DNA from: Astragalus membranaceus
Lineage: Eukaryota > Streptophyta > Magnoliopsida > Fabales > Fabaceae
DNA: 64,000 nt
Direction: 5' to 3'
NCBI GenBank assembly: GCA_039519185.1
Contig: CM076849.1
Span: forward strand, 71,109,784 to 71,173,783
Shown here piece by piece: positions 33,873 to 45,791 of this stretch. Numbering within the stretch: the first letter of the stretch is position 1; every line of letters begins with the position of its first letter. The position numbers and the translations under genes were made by a program. The notes beneath the pieces are model-generated. The model did not search any database and had not been told where the DNA came from. It saw only the letters and a program-made list of their open reading frames with translations.

Positions 33873-34931
33873 GGCTAAATAGCACTTTTAGTCCTTTATC
33901 TTTGCTCCAGATTTCACTTTGGTCCTTTATCTTTTTTTTGGTCCGTTTTGGTCCTTTATCTTTCATTTTCATTTCACTTTGATCATTTATCTTTTTTTTT
34001 TGTCCGTTTTAGTCCTTTATGTTTCATTTTGGTCCCTCACGTTATTATTTAATTCAATTAAAACATTAAAACAATTAAAACAAAATATTTTAAAACAATT
34101 AAAACAATATTTTGGTCCCCCACCGTGAACCCCTCCCCCCCCCTACCGTGAACCCCTGCCCCTCACCGTGAGCCACCAACAACCACCACCCATAGTTAGA
34201 ATCTATCGTTGGGTGAGAGAGAGAGAAACGAAACTGAATTTATGTAACAGATCTGAAAACGATTTGTTCATGAAGGAAGAAGAAAGCTCAAGGTTCGAAA
34301 ATGGCAAAATATGAGAGAGTGAATTGTTGGATATGATGTTGGTATCAAATTGAAGAGGATAAAATGGTGATCAACTTTCATGTTGGATGGATGATGATTT
34401 GATGAGCCTTGGATGCTCATTTTCCCTCTTCTTCACCCAAACCCATTCTTCCTTTTCTCTTCCTTTTTTCTTCTTTTCTTTCTTCCCTCACGGGTCTCTC
34501 TCTCTGTTTCTCCCCTTTCCTTTCTTTCTTAATTCCTTTAATTCTTTCTTTCTTTACTTTATATATACAACGAATTTGGGTTTTACAGAATGGTGGGTGG
34601 TGGTGGGAGGTGGTGGTGGGTGGTGGTTGACGGTGGTGGGTGGTGGTGGGTGGTGGTGGATGGTGTGGGGGGGTTATGTTTTATTTATTTAATTGTTTTA
34701 ATTTAATTAATTGTTTTAATTGTTTTAATGTTTTAATTGAATTAAATAATAACGTGAGGGACCAAAATGAAACGAAAATGAAAGATAAAGGACCAAAACG
34801 GACCCAAAAAAAGATAAAGGACCAAAGTGAAACAAAAATGAAAGATAAAGGACCAAAACGGACCAAAAAAAAGATAAAGGACCAAAGTGAAATCTGGAGT
34901 AAAGATAAAGGACCAAAAGTGCTATTTAGCC
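33873..34931. mobile_element. Non-autonomous Mutator-like MITE, 1059 bp
   Basis: Ends GGCTAAATAGCACTTTTAGT and its reverse complement. The TIRs are about 180 bp and internally repetitive: a gtcctttatctttcattt unit is repeated about four times in each arm. A perfect 9-bp duplication tatatttta flanks it (33864-33872 and 34932-34940). No transposase. The interior has CT-rich sequence and a (GGT)n minisatellite at about 34588-34672. Its TIR family differs from that of the element at 4531. Confidence 0.9.
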
Positions 34932-34940
34932 TATATTTTA

Positions 34941-35568
34941 TAAAAAAATATATTATAATATATGTAAATAAATTTATATATATTAAACGTGTTGTGGTTA
35001 TAAGTGTTACCTGTTACCATTGTATGAGAAATGGCGAATGTGTTGTGGTTTGAGTCCCAATAATGTGATTGCGTGTAGAGCTGTCAATTTGGCCCACGTG
35101 GCCCAAAGGCCCCATGGGCCCAAAGCCCACTATCTCAAGACCCACATAGACCCAAAACCCATAAATCTCCTATGGGCCCAGCCCAGCCCGCAGCCCCAAA
35201 TTCCTATTTTTCCAACAAAAATGAAAAATGGCTCTAGTCCAACCCATGGGCCTTTTTACAAAAATCTGTAAATTTCTTTTTAGGTAGCTGGCAAAATGGG
35301 CAGGGTCGAAATAGGCCGAAAAATCATTGGACTTGGGCCGACAAAACTGGGCCCAAATAATCATGTCTGAATTGATTGATGTATTATTTTATTATTTCAA
35401 AAGTTATTTTCTTATAATTCTTTTATCATAATTTATTTCTATATCTCAATCTATTTAAACCTCATCATAAAGACGTTTGTTTAAATGATAAGTACTTTAT
35501 CCATTTTTTTATATAAGCGTACTTTATCCAGTTTTGATCTTATAACGTTTAATCAAGTTTATTTAATG
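34941..35568. other. AT-rich sequence with a GGCCCA-rich island
   Basis: From about 35078 to 35360 there are many gggccc/gcccatgg words, starting after gtagagctgtcaatttgg. 'agagctgtcaa' is a common terminus of plant hAT-type MITEs, but I find no matching inverted end, so this is at best a fragment. The rest is AT-rich with nothing recognised. Confidence 0.35.
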
Positions 35569-36866
35569 CTTAAATGTACATTTGTTCTCTGCAAATATAC
35601 AAAAAATCCTGTTTTGTCATTGTAATTTCAAAAAAATTAAAAAAGCCATTGTAAATACCGAACGCTTCTAGTTTGGTATCTACCGTTAATTTTTGACTAA
35701 CAGTGTTAATGCTTCAGTGACGTGGATGCCAACTCATCATCTCTTTCATTCCTTTTTCTCTGAAACTCTCATCTTCTCTCTTCTTCACATCTTCTCTCTT
35801 CTTCTTCTTCTCATCTTCTCTTTTTCTTCTTCTCATCTTCAACATCAATTTCATCAACATCAATTTCATGTTAATTTCGTTTTCGTTTTAAAGGTATGTT
35901 TCGTTTACCGAGAATATTAAGCCGTCAAATTGATGTTGAAGACAAATTGCAAGGGAGGAAGAATATGAGAGGAAGCGTTACATCATCTTCGTCATTCCTC
36001 TTTCTCTTAAACCAGCTTCTTCGTTCATCTCTCTTCTCCCCATCTTCTCTTAAATAGTGTTGATAACAAATTAATGCTTCTGAACGCAGATCCTTCTGGG
36101 TTTGAGAAAAAGCGACATCATTATCCTTCTGAACGCAGATCTTCATTCATCTCATCCTTACCCTTTTTTTTTGAACTCAAAATTTCATTCACTAATTTTT
36201 CCAACAAAGCTATAAATCTAATCATTTTCTCCGATCCAGATCAAAAAAAAACAAAAGCACGTATGTTTCTTCGTCATCGATGCTTCCAGCACTTTCTCCC
36301 CTCTCTCACTGCCGCTTTCTCTTCTCGCTTTGTTACCCTGCATCCTTTCCTTATCCTTATGATTTTAGGCACAACAAATTAAAAACACTACACGTTATAA
36401 GAAGACTGAAGATCTGAGTTTTGATTTTGAAGATTAGAGAAGAGGATAAGGATGAGATGAAGGAAAACAGATCTGGGTGAGGATTGATTTTGATTTTGAT
36501 TCTGAGTTTCTGGGTGAGTTTTTTTTTTTATTCTGAGTTTTGATTTTGCATGATTTGGATTTTGATTTTTCTGTTTTTATCAATTAAAAAAGTTTAATGC
36601 TGATGTGTGATTTCAATTGAAATTAAATAATATTTATCCAACTTGGCATCCAACATGGCAGACACGTCACAAGGAACTAACGTTGTTAGTCAAAAGTTAA
36701 CAACAGGGACGAAATTAAACGCGTTTGGTAATTGCAATAACTTTTTTAAATTTTTTGAAATGGCAGGGACGAAACAGAATTTTTTGTATATTTGCAGGGA
36801 TCGAACCCCCAGACCCTTGGTTAAGGGAGGTTCAGCCCCAACCGCTGAACCCCACGCTCTGGGTTA
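35569..36866. mobile_element. Degenerate Mutator-like MITE related to the 4531-5733 element
   Basis: The left end (cttaaatgtacatttgttct, then ctgcaaatatac and gtttggtatctaccgttaat, 35570-35690) and the right end (gttagtcaaaagttaacaac, gcagggacgaaac, gtatatttgcagggat, 36680-36800) are diverged inverted copies of the same TIR type as the first MITE. Outer ends are eroded and no duplication is clear. The interior has CT-rich and tcttctc repeats. A tRNA-like segment sits at the right end. Confidence 0.65.
36796..36866 (-). other. tRNA-like segment at the right end of the degenerate MITE
   Basis: Minus strand: GGTTCGATCCC (B-box-like, 36797-36808) preceded by tcagcggttggggc (weak A-box, about 36830-36845). 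The arm pairing is poorer than in the segment at 4785. It replaces the expected outer TIR. Likely a SINE or tRNA fragment. Confidence 0.4.
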
Positions 36867-37450
36867 AACTATTTGTTAGTGTTGTGACCATGTAATAGAT
36901 GTACCTGTAAGTGTGTTTTAATTAATCGTGTATGTCGTGAAAATCATCTACTAAGACCTTTGATAAATGTTTCTTATTTTGGATTATATGTATTTCCTAA
37001 ATTAGTGATTGAATTCTTGAAATTAAGTATGTTGTGTGTATGGGTCTACTTCTATGTTTTTTTTTGTAATGAGATGTGATACTCATAATGACTCCGAGAG
37101 GTTCTAGGCAAGCTTAGTTACTGATTGTGGTCCTTACGAGAAATAGTTACGACCGAGATGATGATGACAAGACATGTAACCCCTAGCTGTATGATGATAC
37201 CTTTGGACCTAGGAATGATGATGATGATGATGGTGATGATGATGGTGATGATGGGTGGGTTTTCTCGGTTAAGGAACCTTGTCGCAGCATTGGCAAGGAC
37301 TCATCGCAGTATGAGCGAGTCGTACCTTAGTAATTGAAATTTGTAGGAGGAACCTTGTCGAAGTATGGGCAATGACTCGTCTGAGTATGGGCGAATTGTA
37401 CCTCAATGGTTGATGATGGTGATGATGATGATGATGATGATGATGATGAC

Positions 37451-37495
<45 letters not shown>

Positions 37496-37505
37496 AGGTG
37501 GGGTG
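36867..37505. repeat. (GAT)n microsatellites within a short duplicated segment
   Basis: (GAT)n-rich runs at 37213-37253 and 37405-37495. Before each comes a related phrase (aaccttgtcg.agtatggg, then tcgtacctta or ttgtacctca), so an imperfect duplication of about 110-170 bp is present. The second run abuts the truncated copia gag. Upstream 36867-37124 is AT-rich with nothing recognised. Methionine-rich open frames here are just (ATG)n. Confidence 0.7.
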
Positions 37506-37509
37506 GTAA

Positions 37510-38033
37510 GCAAAAGATTATGGGATAGAGACAACCACGACTCGGATCTCTGTGATATCGTTTTGGATGGACTTCCTGAGGAGTTCAACAGCTTTGTGAT
37601 GATGATATATGGGAGGCCTGAATCTAGTTATCTCACAGAACTTGAATCTTTGTTGCTTGTTCAAGAAGAACAGCTTGAGAAATTCAAGCAAGAATTAACT
37701 GTGGCAAATGTCTCGACAAACATAGCGTACAAGAACTCAGGCAACTCCGGCAACAATAACTGGCGTGGCAACAGTAGTTGGCGTGGTCGTGGCAGGTCTA
37801 ACCGTGGTCGTGGTCGTGGCCGCGCCGGAACCCAAAGTCGTAGCTCCCATGACTATCCTCCCGGAAAGCGGCCAACCTTCCAGCTTTGTGGCAAATACGG
37901 ACATGCCGTGGCTGATTGTTGGCATCGTTTTGATGAACACTTTGTTGCACCAGAACATCAAGCAAACACTGCGCCTCTACTCAACAAAGTGACAAACAGC
38001 AAGATGCCTCAAAGGCAGAGGAAGATGCCTTGA
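37510..38033 (+). pseudogene. copia gag, C-terminal part
   Basis: SDLCDIVLDGLPEEFNSFVMMIYGR and ELESLLLVQEEQLEKF match the copia gag core. An Arg/Gly-rich region (RGRGRSNRGRGRGRAG) and a zinc knuckle FQLCGKYGHAVADC follow; the first cysteine of CCHC is replaced by Phe, so the finger is probably dead. The frame ends at a TGA at 38031; protease continues in another frame. Confidence 0.85.
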
Positions 38034-39641
38034 CTGCTTTCTTAGCCTCCACTGAAGGCTCGAGTAACGCCTCTCAACACTTTAACTCTGAGTCCGAGAA
38101 TTGGAAAATGGACACCGGTGCGTCACATAGTGTTACTCCTAATGCTCACAATTTGCAAGAAAGTAAATCTTATGATGGAACAGAAAAGGTACATGTAGGC
38201 AATGGAGAAGGATTATCTATCCGATCCATTGGCTCTACTAAAGTTCACTACTAGTACCTCACCAAATAGAATTTTCAGATTGAACATCCTGCTTCATGTA
38301 CCACATATCACACATAACTTGATATCTGCATCTAGATTTACTGCTGACAATGGTGTTTTCCTTGAATTGCATCCTACTAAGTGTGTTGTGAAATCACAGG
38401 ACTCTAGTGCACCTCTCTTGCTTGGCAAACATGGAGCGGATGGACTCTACAACTTTACCGGTTTCAAACACTTACCAAGGACTCATACCATCCCAAAGAA
38501 TAAGAGACCCACTAGCAAATTCCCTATTATGTTGTCTAGTGTGCTCCAAACGCATTTTAATCATACTTGTAATTCTCCAAAGTATTCCTTGTGGGATCAT
38601 CGTTTAGGCTACCCTAGTAATCGCATTACTTCAATTGTATTGAATACTTGTAATGTCAAAGTTTTGAATAAAGACACATTTGAGACGTGCCAATCTTGTT
38701 GTCTTGGTAAGTCACATCGGTTATATGACCCGCCGTCTACTACACCTCCGGATTCCCCATTTGAGCTTGTCTATGCCGACTTATGGGGACCCTCACCCAC
38801 ACCTTCTAGTTGTGGCTATTCCTACTATGTGGCATTTGTAGATGCTTGCACCAAGTATACATGGCTTTACCTCCTCAAACACAAATCCGATACCCTTCAG
38901 GCCTTTCTCCAATTCCAAAACCTTGTTAAGACCCAATACTCTTCCAACATCAAAGCCTTACAAACCGATGGAGGGGGTGAATTCAAACCTCTTACCAAAC
39001 TCCTAACCCAACAAGGCGTCCTACACCGTTTTACTTGCCCTCACACATCTCACCAAAACGACACCGTGGAACGCAAACACCGCCATATAACCGAAATGGG
39101 CCTAACCCTTTTAGCCCATGCCTCCTTACCCCTTACCTTTTGGGATCATAGTTTCACCACGGCCACTTACCTTATTAATCGTATCCCTACTCCTACTCTT
39201 CCCAACACCATCTCTCCTCTCCAAGCTCTTACTAGGCAAACACCTAACTACAAACAACTCAAGTCCTTTGGATGCCTTTCCTTTCCCCTATTGACTCCCG
39301 ACAACCAAAACAAACTAAAATTCAAAAGTACCCCTTGCATTAACCTTGGCCCTTCTCCCCAACACAAAGGCTTCAAATGTCTTAGCCCCACCGGCCGTAT
39401 CTATATTTCAAAAGACATCTTCTTTCACGAATCCAAGTTTCCCTATCCCTCTATCTTTCCATCATCTCCAAACACACCTCCTCCACCCGTTCAACCCGGT
39501 GTCTACCAACTTCCTACATTTGACACTCAAACCTTGCCCAACACAACTCCACCTAATCCACCAATAATTAATACCTACTCTTCCTCCCAATCCCGTGGAC
39601 CCCAACTCACCCACGGAACCCTTTCCTGTTGTGGCATCTGA
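38034..39641 (+). pseudogene. copia protease and integrase
   Basis: Protease motif WKMDTGASHSVT at 38100-38140. After a frameshift near 38205-38250 come HVPHITHNLISASRF and the integrase finger region with LWDHRLGYPS (the second zinc His is Tyr) and CQSCCLGKSHR. Catalytic residues sit in YADLWGPS, LQTDGGGEFK and DTVERKHRHI. It ends in a Pro-rich linker at about 39640. Non-functional by frameshift and finger loss. Confidence 0.88.
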
Positions 39642-41248
39642 CCCTATCCCTCCTCCTATTCCACCTCAAGTGACTAACACCCACCCAATGGTCACACGTG
39701 GAACCCACTTCGGTCAAACAAGCTCTAGGTGACCCCAATTGGCTTCAGGCCATGCAATCCGAGTTTGATGCCCTCACCAAAAACAACACTTGGACTCTTA
39801 CAACCCTTCCCCCATACCGGAAAGCCATAGGTTGCAAGTAGGTTTTCAAGATTAAAGAAAACCCCGATGGGTCAATCAACAAATATAAAGCGCGTTTAGT
39901 GGCAAAGGGATTCCATCAATAACCGGGAAAGGATTTTGGTGAAATTTTCTCTCCCATAGTGAAACCAACTACCATTAGGGTCCTTCTCACGTTATCCCTT
40001 ACCTAAAAATGGGAGATACAACAAATTGAAATAAATAATGCTTTTCTTAATGGTTTTATAAAGGAAGATATCTACATGACTCAACCTCCCGGGTTCGTTG
40101 CTCAAGACAAGTCACTTGTATGCAAGCTCCACCGGTCGCTTTATGGTCTTAAGCAAGCACCACATGTGTGGTATGAAAGGTTATATAAATTTCTCATCAA
40201 GTTTGGTTTGAAGTCGAGTTATTGTGATCACTCTCTATTCATCTATCAAGATCATGGGATACGGTTGTACGCTCTTGTATATGTTGACAATATCCTCATC
40301 ATGGGATCCTCCTCTCGGATAGTGCAAGCCATCATTGGTAAACTAGAGTCCACTTTTGCTTTGAAGCATCTTGGTCAACCCAAGTATTTCCTCGGCCTTC
40401 AGGTGGCTCCTCAACCAAATGGTTACATCATCCTAACCCAACAAAAATATATCCGGGATCTATTAGCTCGTGTCAACATGACAGGGTGCAACGGAGTTGC
40501 CACTCCCATGCTTACCACAACAAAGTTGACAAAACATGGTCCGGATATCCTTGAAGATCCTCACTTGTACCGGTCTATTGTTGGGGAACTCCAATACATC
40601 ACTTTGACAAGACCGGAGCTCTCATATTGTGTTAACATGGTTTGCAAATTTCTCTCTAATCCGCTTTCCTCCCATTGGCTTGTTGTCAAACGTATATTGA
40701 GGTATCTAAGTGGCACCATATCACATGGGCTTATTCTTCAACCGGCTTCCATAGCCTCTCCTCTTTCTCTAAGAGTTTACTCGGATTCCGATTGGGCTAG
40801 TGACCCGGATGATCGTCGCTCAACCTCCGGTTCTTGTCTCTTCCTTGGACCAAACTTAATTTCATGGAATTCCAAGAAGCAAACGCTAGTTGCTCGGTCA
40901 AGTGCGGAGGGCGAATATCGTGGCTTAGCCAATGCCACCGCAGAACTTTTATGGTTACAATCTCTCCTCAAGGAACTCAAGGTGCCAACTCTCACTCCTA
41001 CCCTCCTATGTGACAATCTTAGTGCGGTACACATGGCTCACAATCCGGTTCTCCATGCCCGCACCAAGCATCTTGAACTAGACATACACTTTGTTAGGGA
41101 AAACGTTGTTGCCAAGATGCTAGAGATTCATCATCTGCCTTCTCATGCTAAACTTGCGGATGCCTTCACAAAACCGCTTCCTACAAATGCTTTCCTTAAC
41201 CTTAGAAGCAAACTCAAGGTTGTCCCATTGCCCCAACCATGCGTTTGA
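39642..41248 (+). pseudogene. copia reverse transcriptase and RNase H
   Basis: The RT N-terminal part (39700-40075) is broken by several stops but still shows ALGDPNWLQAM, W.LTTLP, YKARLVAKGF and INNAFLNGF-like text. From 40076 the frame is open: MTQPPGFVAQ, YGLKQAPHVWYERL, YVDN in place of the catalytic YVDD (40279-40290), YFLGLQVA. RNase H follows with YSDSDWASDPDDRRSTSG, SSAEGEYR and KLADAFTKPLP. The D-to-N change at the active site would abolish polymerase activity. Confidence 0.9.
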
Positions 41249-41490
41249 GGGGGGAATGATAGAGTAAATAATGAGTCACATTGTAAATTAGAGTTGTAAC
41301 TAGACTAGTTAGTATTATACCACTTATGGTTAAATTAGTAACTAAGGCAGTTATCAGCTAAACTGCATATAATATACATTCTGTGATGTAATAACTGATT
41401 CATTAGTCCCATTCATTTTCAATAAACTGTTTCTTTCCAAGATTCCATTGAGTCCCTTTCTCTCTCAATGGTTCTCAACTGAATCCTTCA
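41249..41490 (+). repeat. copia polypurine tract and 3' LTR (234 bp)
   Basis: The purine tract gaggggggaa (41247-41256) is followed by an LTR TGATAGAGTAAATAATG...CTTCA (41257-41490), ending one base before the next LTR (TGTAACATCC at 41492). No 5' partner in the window. Confidence 0.75.
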
Positions 41491-41491
41491 G

Positions 41492-44400
41492 TGTAACATC
41501 CCCAATTTGGTAAATTTCAATTAACGAAATAAACTAACGATTGTTTATCTGATTAAATGATAAGTTGAGTCATGGATAAGTAGGAGTCACGAAAACAATA
41601 TTTAAGTGCTCAATTATATGAATTATTGTGTGGTTGTTTGATTAGAAATGAGTTTAAGTGAATTTAGAGGAGAGCTAAGTGGAGGGGTATTTTGGTCATT
41701 TACACTCCATTTTGACCTTCAGCTGGAATTAAACACCTAACACACTCCTCACTTCCATATAACAACAACCAGAATTTTAGAGGTAAATTATTGAGTTAGT
41801 AGTTGGTTAAAAGTAAATCAAGGTGAAGTATTAAGAGAAGGGGCAAAAGGGTATTTTCGCATCCCTTTTATTCTTTCAGCTGAGAACACTTATCTCCTTC
41901 CTCACTCCCACATAAAAACACATTCCTTTATGTTGCTGAAAACAGAAATATAGAGAGTGGAGGGAGAGGGAGAAACCGTAACGAGAGAGGGAGGAGAAGA
42001 GAAGAGTTTTTCTTGAAAACCTCCATGCATGTGAGAGTTCCAACCACCATCCTCTTCCATTTTTCCTCCTCTATCCATTGGTACTAATTTTATCACCTAC
42101 ATTCACCTCTTTCTCAATTCACCATTGAAGACCTTCCAAAGCTCCAACTTCATAAAAAATGGAGTTTTGAGAGTGTTGAAGCCTTGCATGTTAATCCTAG
42201 AGCAAGATTAGGGCACTTGGGTAACCACATTGTAGTTTCAGAACCTGGAAGTAAAGCTTAGGAGCTGGGGGTCGTGATTGGAACATTTTTGGGGCTTGTA
42301 TTCATGATCCTTGGTGGTGGAGTTGAAGAAATCAACTCACACAACAAGTTCTGCAGAAAACAGTTTTGACACCCTCTGGTATTTCCTTCGTAACTCACTG
42401 TACAGACCTCCCTTAATGATTATTTTGATTGCTTTAGAAACTAGACACAAAATTCTTCAACATTGGCACAAGAACCACTTGATTCGACTCAGTATGGAGG
42501 GAGAAAATATTAGTGTAAGTTTCACTTTTGAATTAGTGACAGTTTCGAACCAGTCACAATGTTTCGTTGATAACTCCTTGAATACTTGTCGTATAAACAC
42601 GAAACCTGAACCCTCAGAAACTAGACAAAATTCCCTTAAAAGAGACACTCGTTTTGCTAAATTTAGTTAAATATTGACTGAGACATGGTGCTTTCAAAAT
42701 GGCTCATGGTTGCTGGAAACAGCAGAGACCAAAACCAAACACCCCAACCTTCCCATTTCTCTTATATACTTGTATTGCGGTGAGTAGTGGAATCCAAGAT
42801 TTAGAAGGGAAGATTAGGTGCTGTGACAGGGTATAAGAGGATCAACTCCATGATGTGGAAAGCTAGGAAGTGGCTGGTTGAGTATTCTTGGGAGCTTGTG
42901 GGAGCTTAGGATTCGAATTCGGGATCGTTCGGGAATTCTAGTCGGTGTTTAACTCCGTTCAGTGTGATTATGTTATTTGCATCACATTCTGGTGAGTTCT
43001 ATACTCTCTTAGGGATTTATTTTTGAAAATGAAATTGCATATGTCCTGAACCGAGTAATGTTGCTTTCATTTCGTAAAAATTTCTTTTAAACGGTAATTG
43101 CGAAAATTTGCATTTTGGTATTCTGATTATGGTGATTGAATGATGAATAATTGTTGAATTGTTGATTGTTGGGACTAGATACAGTGCTATTATTGATGGT
43201 TAATGAGTTAGGAATCAATCGGAATGAAGTTTGGACACGAAACGGAATCAAAATTTGCACGAAATGGCATTTTTGCAAGTCTGTGTAACAGGCACGGACC
43301 GTGCGCCCATGCGCACGGATCATGCGTTTCCTTCAGTTACATGCTTGCGAAATATCATTTCACGCACGGACCGTGCATCCTTCAGCTCGGGTCGTGCGCC
43401 TGCCTCTGTCCCAATTTTCAAAAGGTGTCCAAAGCCTTTCTAATTGATTCCAAACCTATTCTAATCCCTTCCCCAACCATGTATATTGATTATACAACCA
43501 TAATTAATTTGTGGTATGTGCCTATGTTTGATTGAAGTATAAAGGATATCCCCTAAGTTATAAATTTAGGTGAAATGAATTGGTTAAATCAATGTAAACA
43601 AGTGTTGTTTACCTTTGAAGATTGGTTAAAACATTGTTTGTTTGTGTTTCATTGATAAATGGACTATGTGTCCCATGTGGTTGAGGTCAAAGGAAGAAAA
43701 ATAATAATGCTTTGATGTTGAATGTGATTAAGTTATGTTTTATTGATGTGATATGAATTTCCCAATTTGTGTTAATGAATGATAACCAAATACGGTTTAC
43801 GAGTGAGAACACACAAAGTCATACTAATGCAATGGACTAAATGTTCATTAAGGTTTTGGTAACCAATGAAATGACTTGATGAAAGGATCAAGGTATGTTA
43901 ATGTAATAAACTACTAGATGAAAGGTTCAAGGTATGATAATCCATGTAAATGAAATTAATTGGGGTGACGACCTCTATGATAGCATACGAGGGGAGGGCA
44001 GTCATGAGCTCATAACCTAGGCCAATCCTATGTTCGGCCATTGATGAAAGGATTAATGGTCTGGGTTCACCGAGAAAGTTGTGTGGTAATTTATCGATGT
44101 TGTGTTAGTATGAAATGTTCGGCCATTGGTGAAAGGATCGGTGGTCTAAGTTATGAAATGTTAGACGTAGTCATGCGCTACGATTAAAATGATGCATAAT
44201 GAACCGCGAGTGTCTAGTAAGGGGTATCGATAGGACTCACTAAGATAATGTTTATCTCACTCCTTTAAATGCTGTTGTTTTTCAGAGAAACAGGGAAGGT
44301 CGAAAGCAGTGAAACATGGCTAAATGATGTTCCGCTTGATGATGTTGAAGACTAGTTATATGCTTATGTAGTTTCCTTGTTTTATGTACTTCGATTATAT

Positions 44401-44669
44401 GACTTGTATCCGTACTCAAAGTTGTATATCGTTTCCGCTTTATTTCTGTATTTGGATATTGAACTTTAGGAATGAGGCGAGGATGTCTAATTATGAAACT
44501 TAAGTGAATTATGTACTTCGTTTTGAAGTTTTAAAATATGAGTGGTGCTTTGACAAGTTTAGTTAAAGTTTTTAGTATTGTTCAATGTCCATAAACAGGA
44601 ATTACACTCTGATGTATGCTTGAAAGTATATCTTGGTATTTTCTCAATGTAGAAATATCGGGGTGTTAC
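41492..44669 (+). repeat. Long solo LTR, TGTAACATCCCC family (about 3.2 kb)
   Basis: Begins TGTAACATCCCCAATTTGG and ends ATATCGGGGTGTTAC, an inverted-terminal LTR signature close to that of the LARD at 48663 (TGTAACACCC..GGGTGTTACA), but the bodies differ. No primer site or interior follows. It contains a GC-rich palindromic patch at 43290-43410 (gcacggaccgtgc words). Short open frames inside have no recognisable domain. Confidence 0.65.
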
Positions 44670-45322
44670 CTTTCCTAATATTTCTAACTTGTAGAAATGC
44701 TAAAGTGTACAACTTAGCATACATCAAAAATAACTTCCTGTCCTAGATATTGAACACAACTAAAAACTTCGATAAATGATGACAAACGGTCACCTCAATC
44801 TCATAACTTAAAATACTTAAGTTCCATGTTTCATAAACCTGCCTCATCCCTGGTGTTCAATATTCAAAACATAAGTAGCGGAAACGATTTACAACTTTTA
44901 ACAATGTATAAGTCATACAATCGAAATTACAAAAACAACTGGCAAAACTCAGCATAAGCATATAAACTAAAACTTCAACATCTCCTTGGGACACCACGAC
45001 TAGTTGTCCTCTTCGCCTTTGCATTTCCCTATTTCTTTGTAAAAAATCACAATTATAAAGGGTGAGATAAACATTATCTCAGTGAGTCCTATCGAGACCC
45101 CTCACTAAAACTCTATCCGTTCATTATGCATCTCATAAATCGTAGATAAAATAATAGCCACGTGAAACCTCTTTACATAGCATATCACCGTGAATGATTG
45201 TCTATATTCCCGGTGAACCCAATCCGCTTACCATAAACTACGGGAAAACCGCATGGGGCCTAGGTTCATAGGGCTCATGACTTCCCCTCCCCTAGTATGC
45301 TAACCTCGATAGGGTCGTCACC

Positions 45323-45395
<73 letters not shown>

Positions 45396-45791
45396 ACATA
45401 TATAACCTCAACCTCAATCCCAAAGGACATTTAGTCCGTGTAAACATTTATCATGTCTTAACATTAATCTCACTCGTGGATACTAAACATTTATCATTGA
45501 AACATGAGTAAGCAATGTTTTAACCAATCTATAAAGGAAAACCACACTTATTTACCTTGGTTTAACCAATCCTATTTTCACATAACTTGTAGCTTAGGGA
45601 GCCTTTCCTAATTCAATCAATCATAGGCATATACCACGATTTATGGTTAATTAATCAATATACATGGTTGGGGAAGGGATTAGAATGGAATTGGAATAAA
45701 TTGGAATAGGTTAGGACGTGTTTTAAAGAAGGGTAACAAGGGCTCACGCACAGTCCGTGCGTTAAGGCGCATGACTGTTTGCGCTCGTGTG
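44670..45791 (-). repeat. Truncated inverted copy of the same LTR family
   Basis: Read on the minus strand it follows the second part of the neighbouring LTR at about 70-80% by eye: ccttccccaaccatgtatat at 45663-45682 (minus) versus 43469-43488 (plus), ggttaaaccaaggtaaataa versus the same phrase near 43590, and a shared gatgtatgct near the end. It is cut at 45791 by the Athila LTR. A (CT)n(AT)n microsatellite lies inside. Confidence 0.65.
45325..45390. repeat. (CT)n(AT)n microsatellite
   Basis: A (CT) run from 45325 to 45360 continues directly as (AT) to 45389, at a place where the homologous plus-strand LTR has no such run. The repeat therefore expanded in this copy only. Confidence 0.9.

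Larger units (their letters stand above)
37506..41490 (+). mobile_element. 5'-truncated Ty1/copia element, Ale/Retrofit-like
   Basis: Gag, protease, integrase, RT and RNase H occur in copia order on the plus strand, followed by a purine tract and a 234-bp 3' LTR. No 5' LTR or primer site is present; the element starts inside gag next to a (GAT)n run. The Ale/Retrofit call rests on SW/WNSKKQTLVARSSAEGEYR and the H.TKHLELDIHFVRE.V block and is inference. Confidence 0.88.

Noticed and set aside
35078..35360. hAT-type MITE starting agagctgtcaa
   Set aside because: Only one possible end is visible and no 8-bp duplication; left as unclassified sequence.
37365..37500. Methionine-rich frame on the plus strand and isoleucine-rich frame on the minus strand
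   Set aside because: Produced by (GAT)n; only the gag part after about 37510 is real coding sequence.
42311..42670. A 119-codon plus-strand frame that could be a small gene
   Set aside because: It lies inside a long solo LTR, has no domain, and its composition matches the surrounding non-coding DNA.
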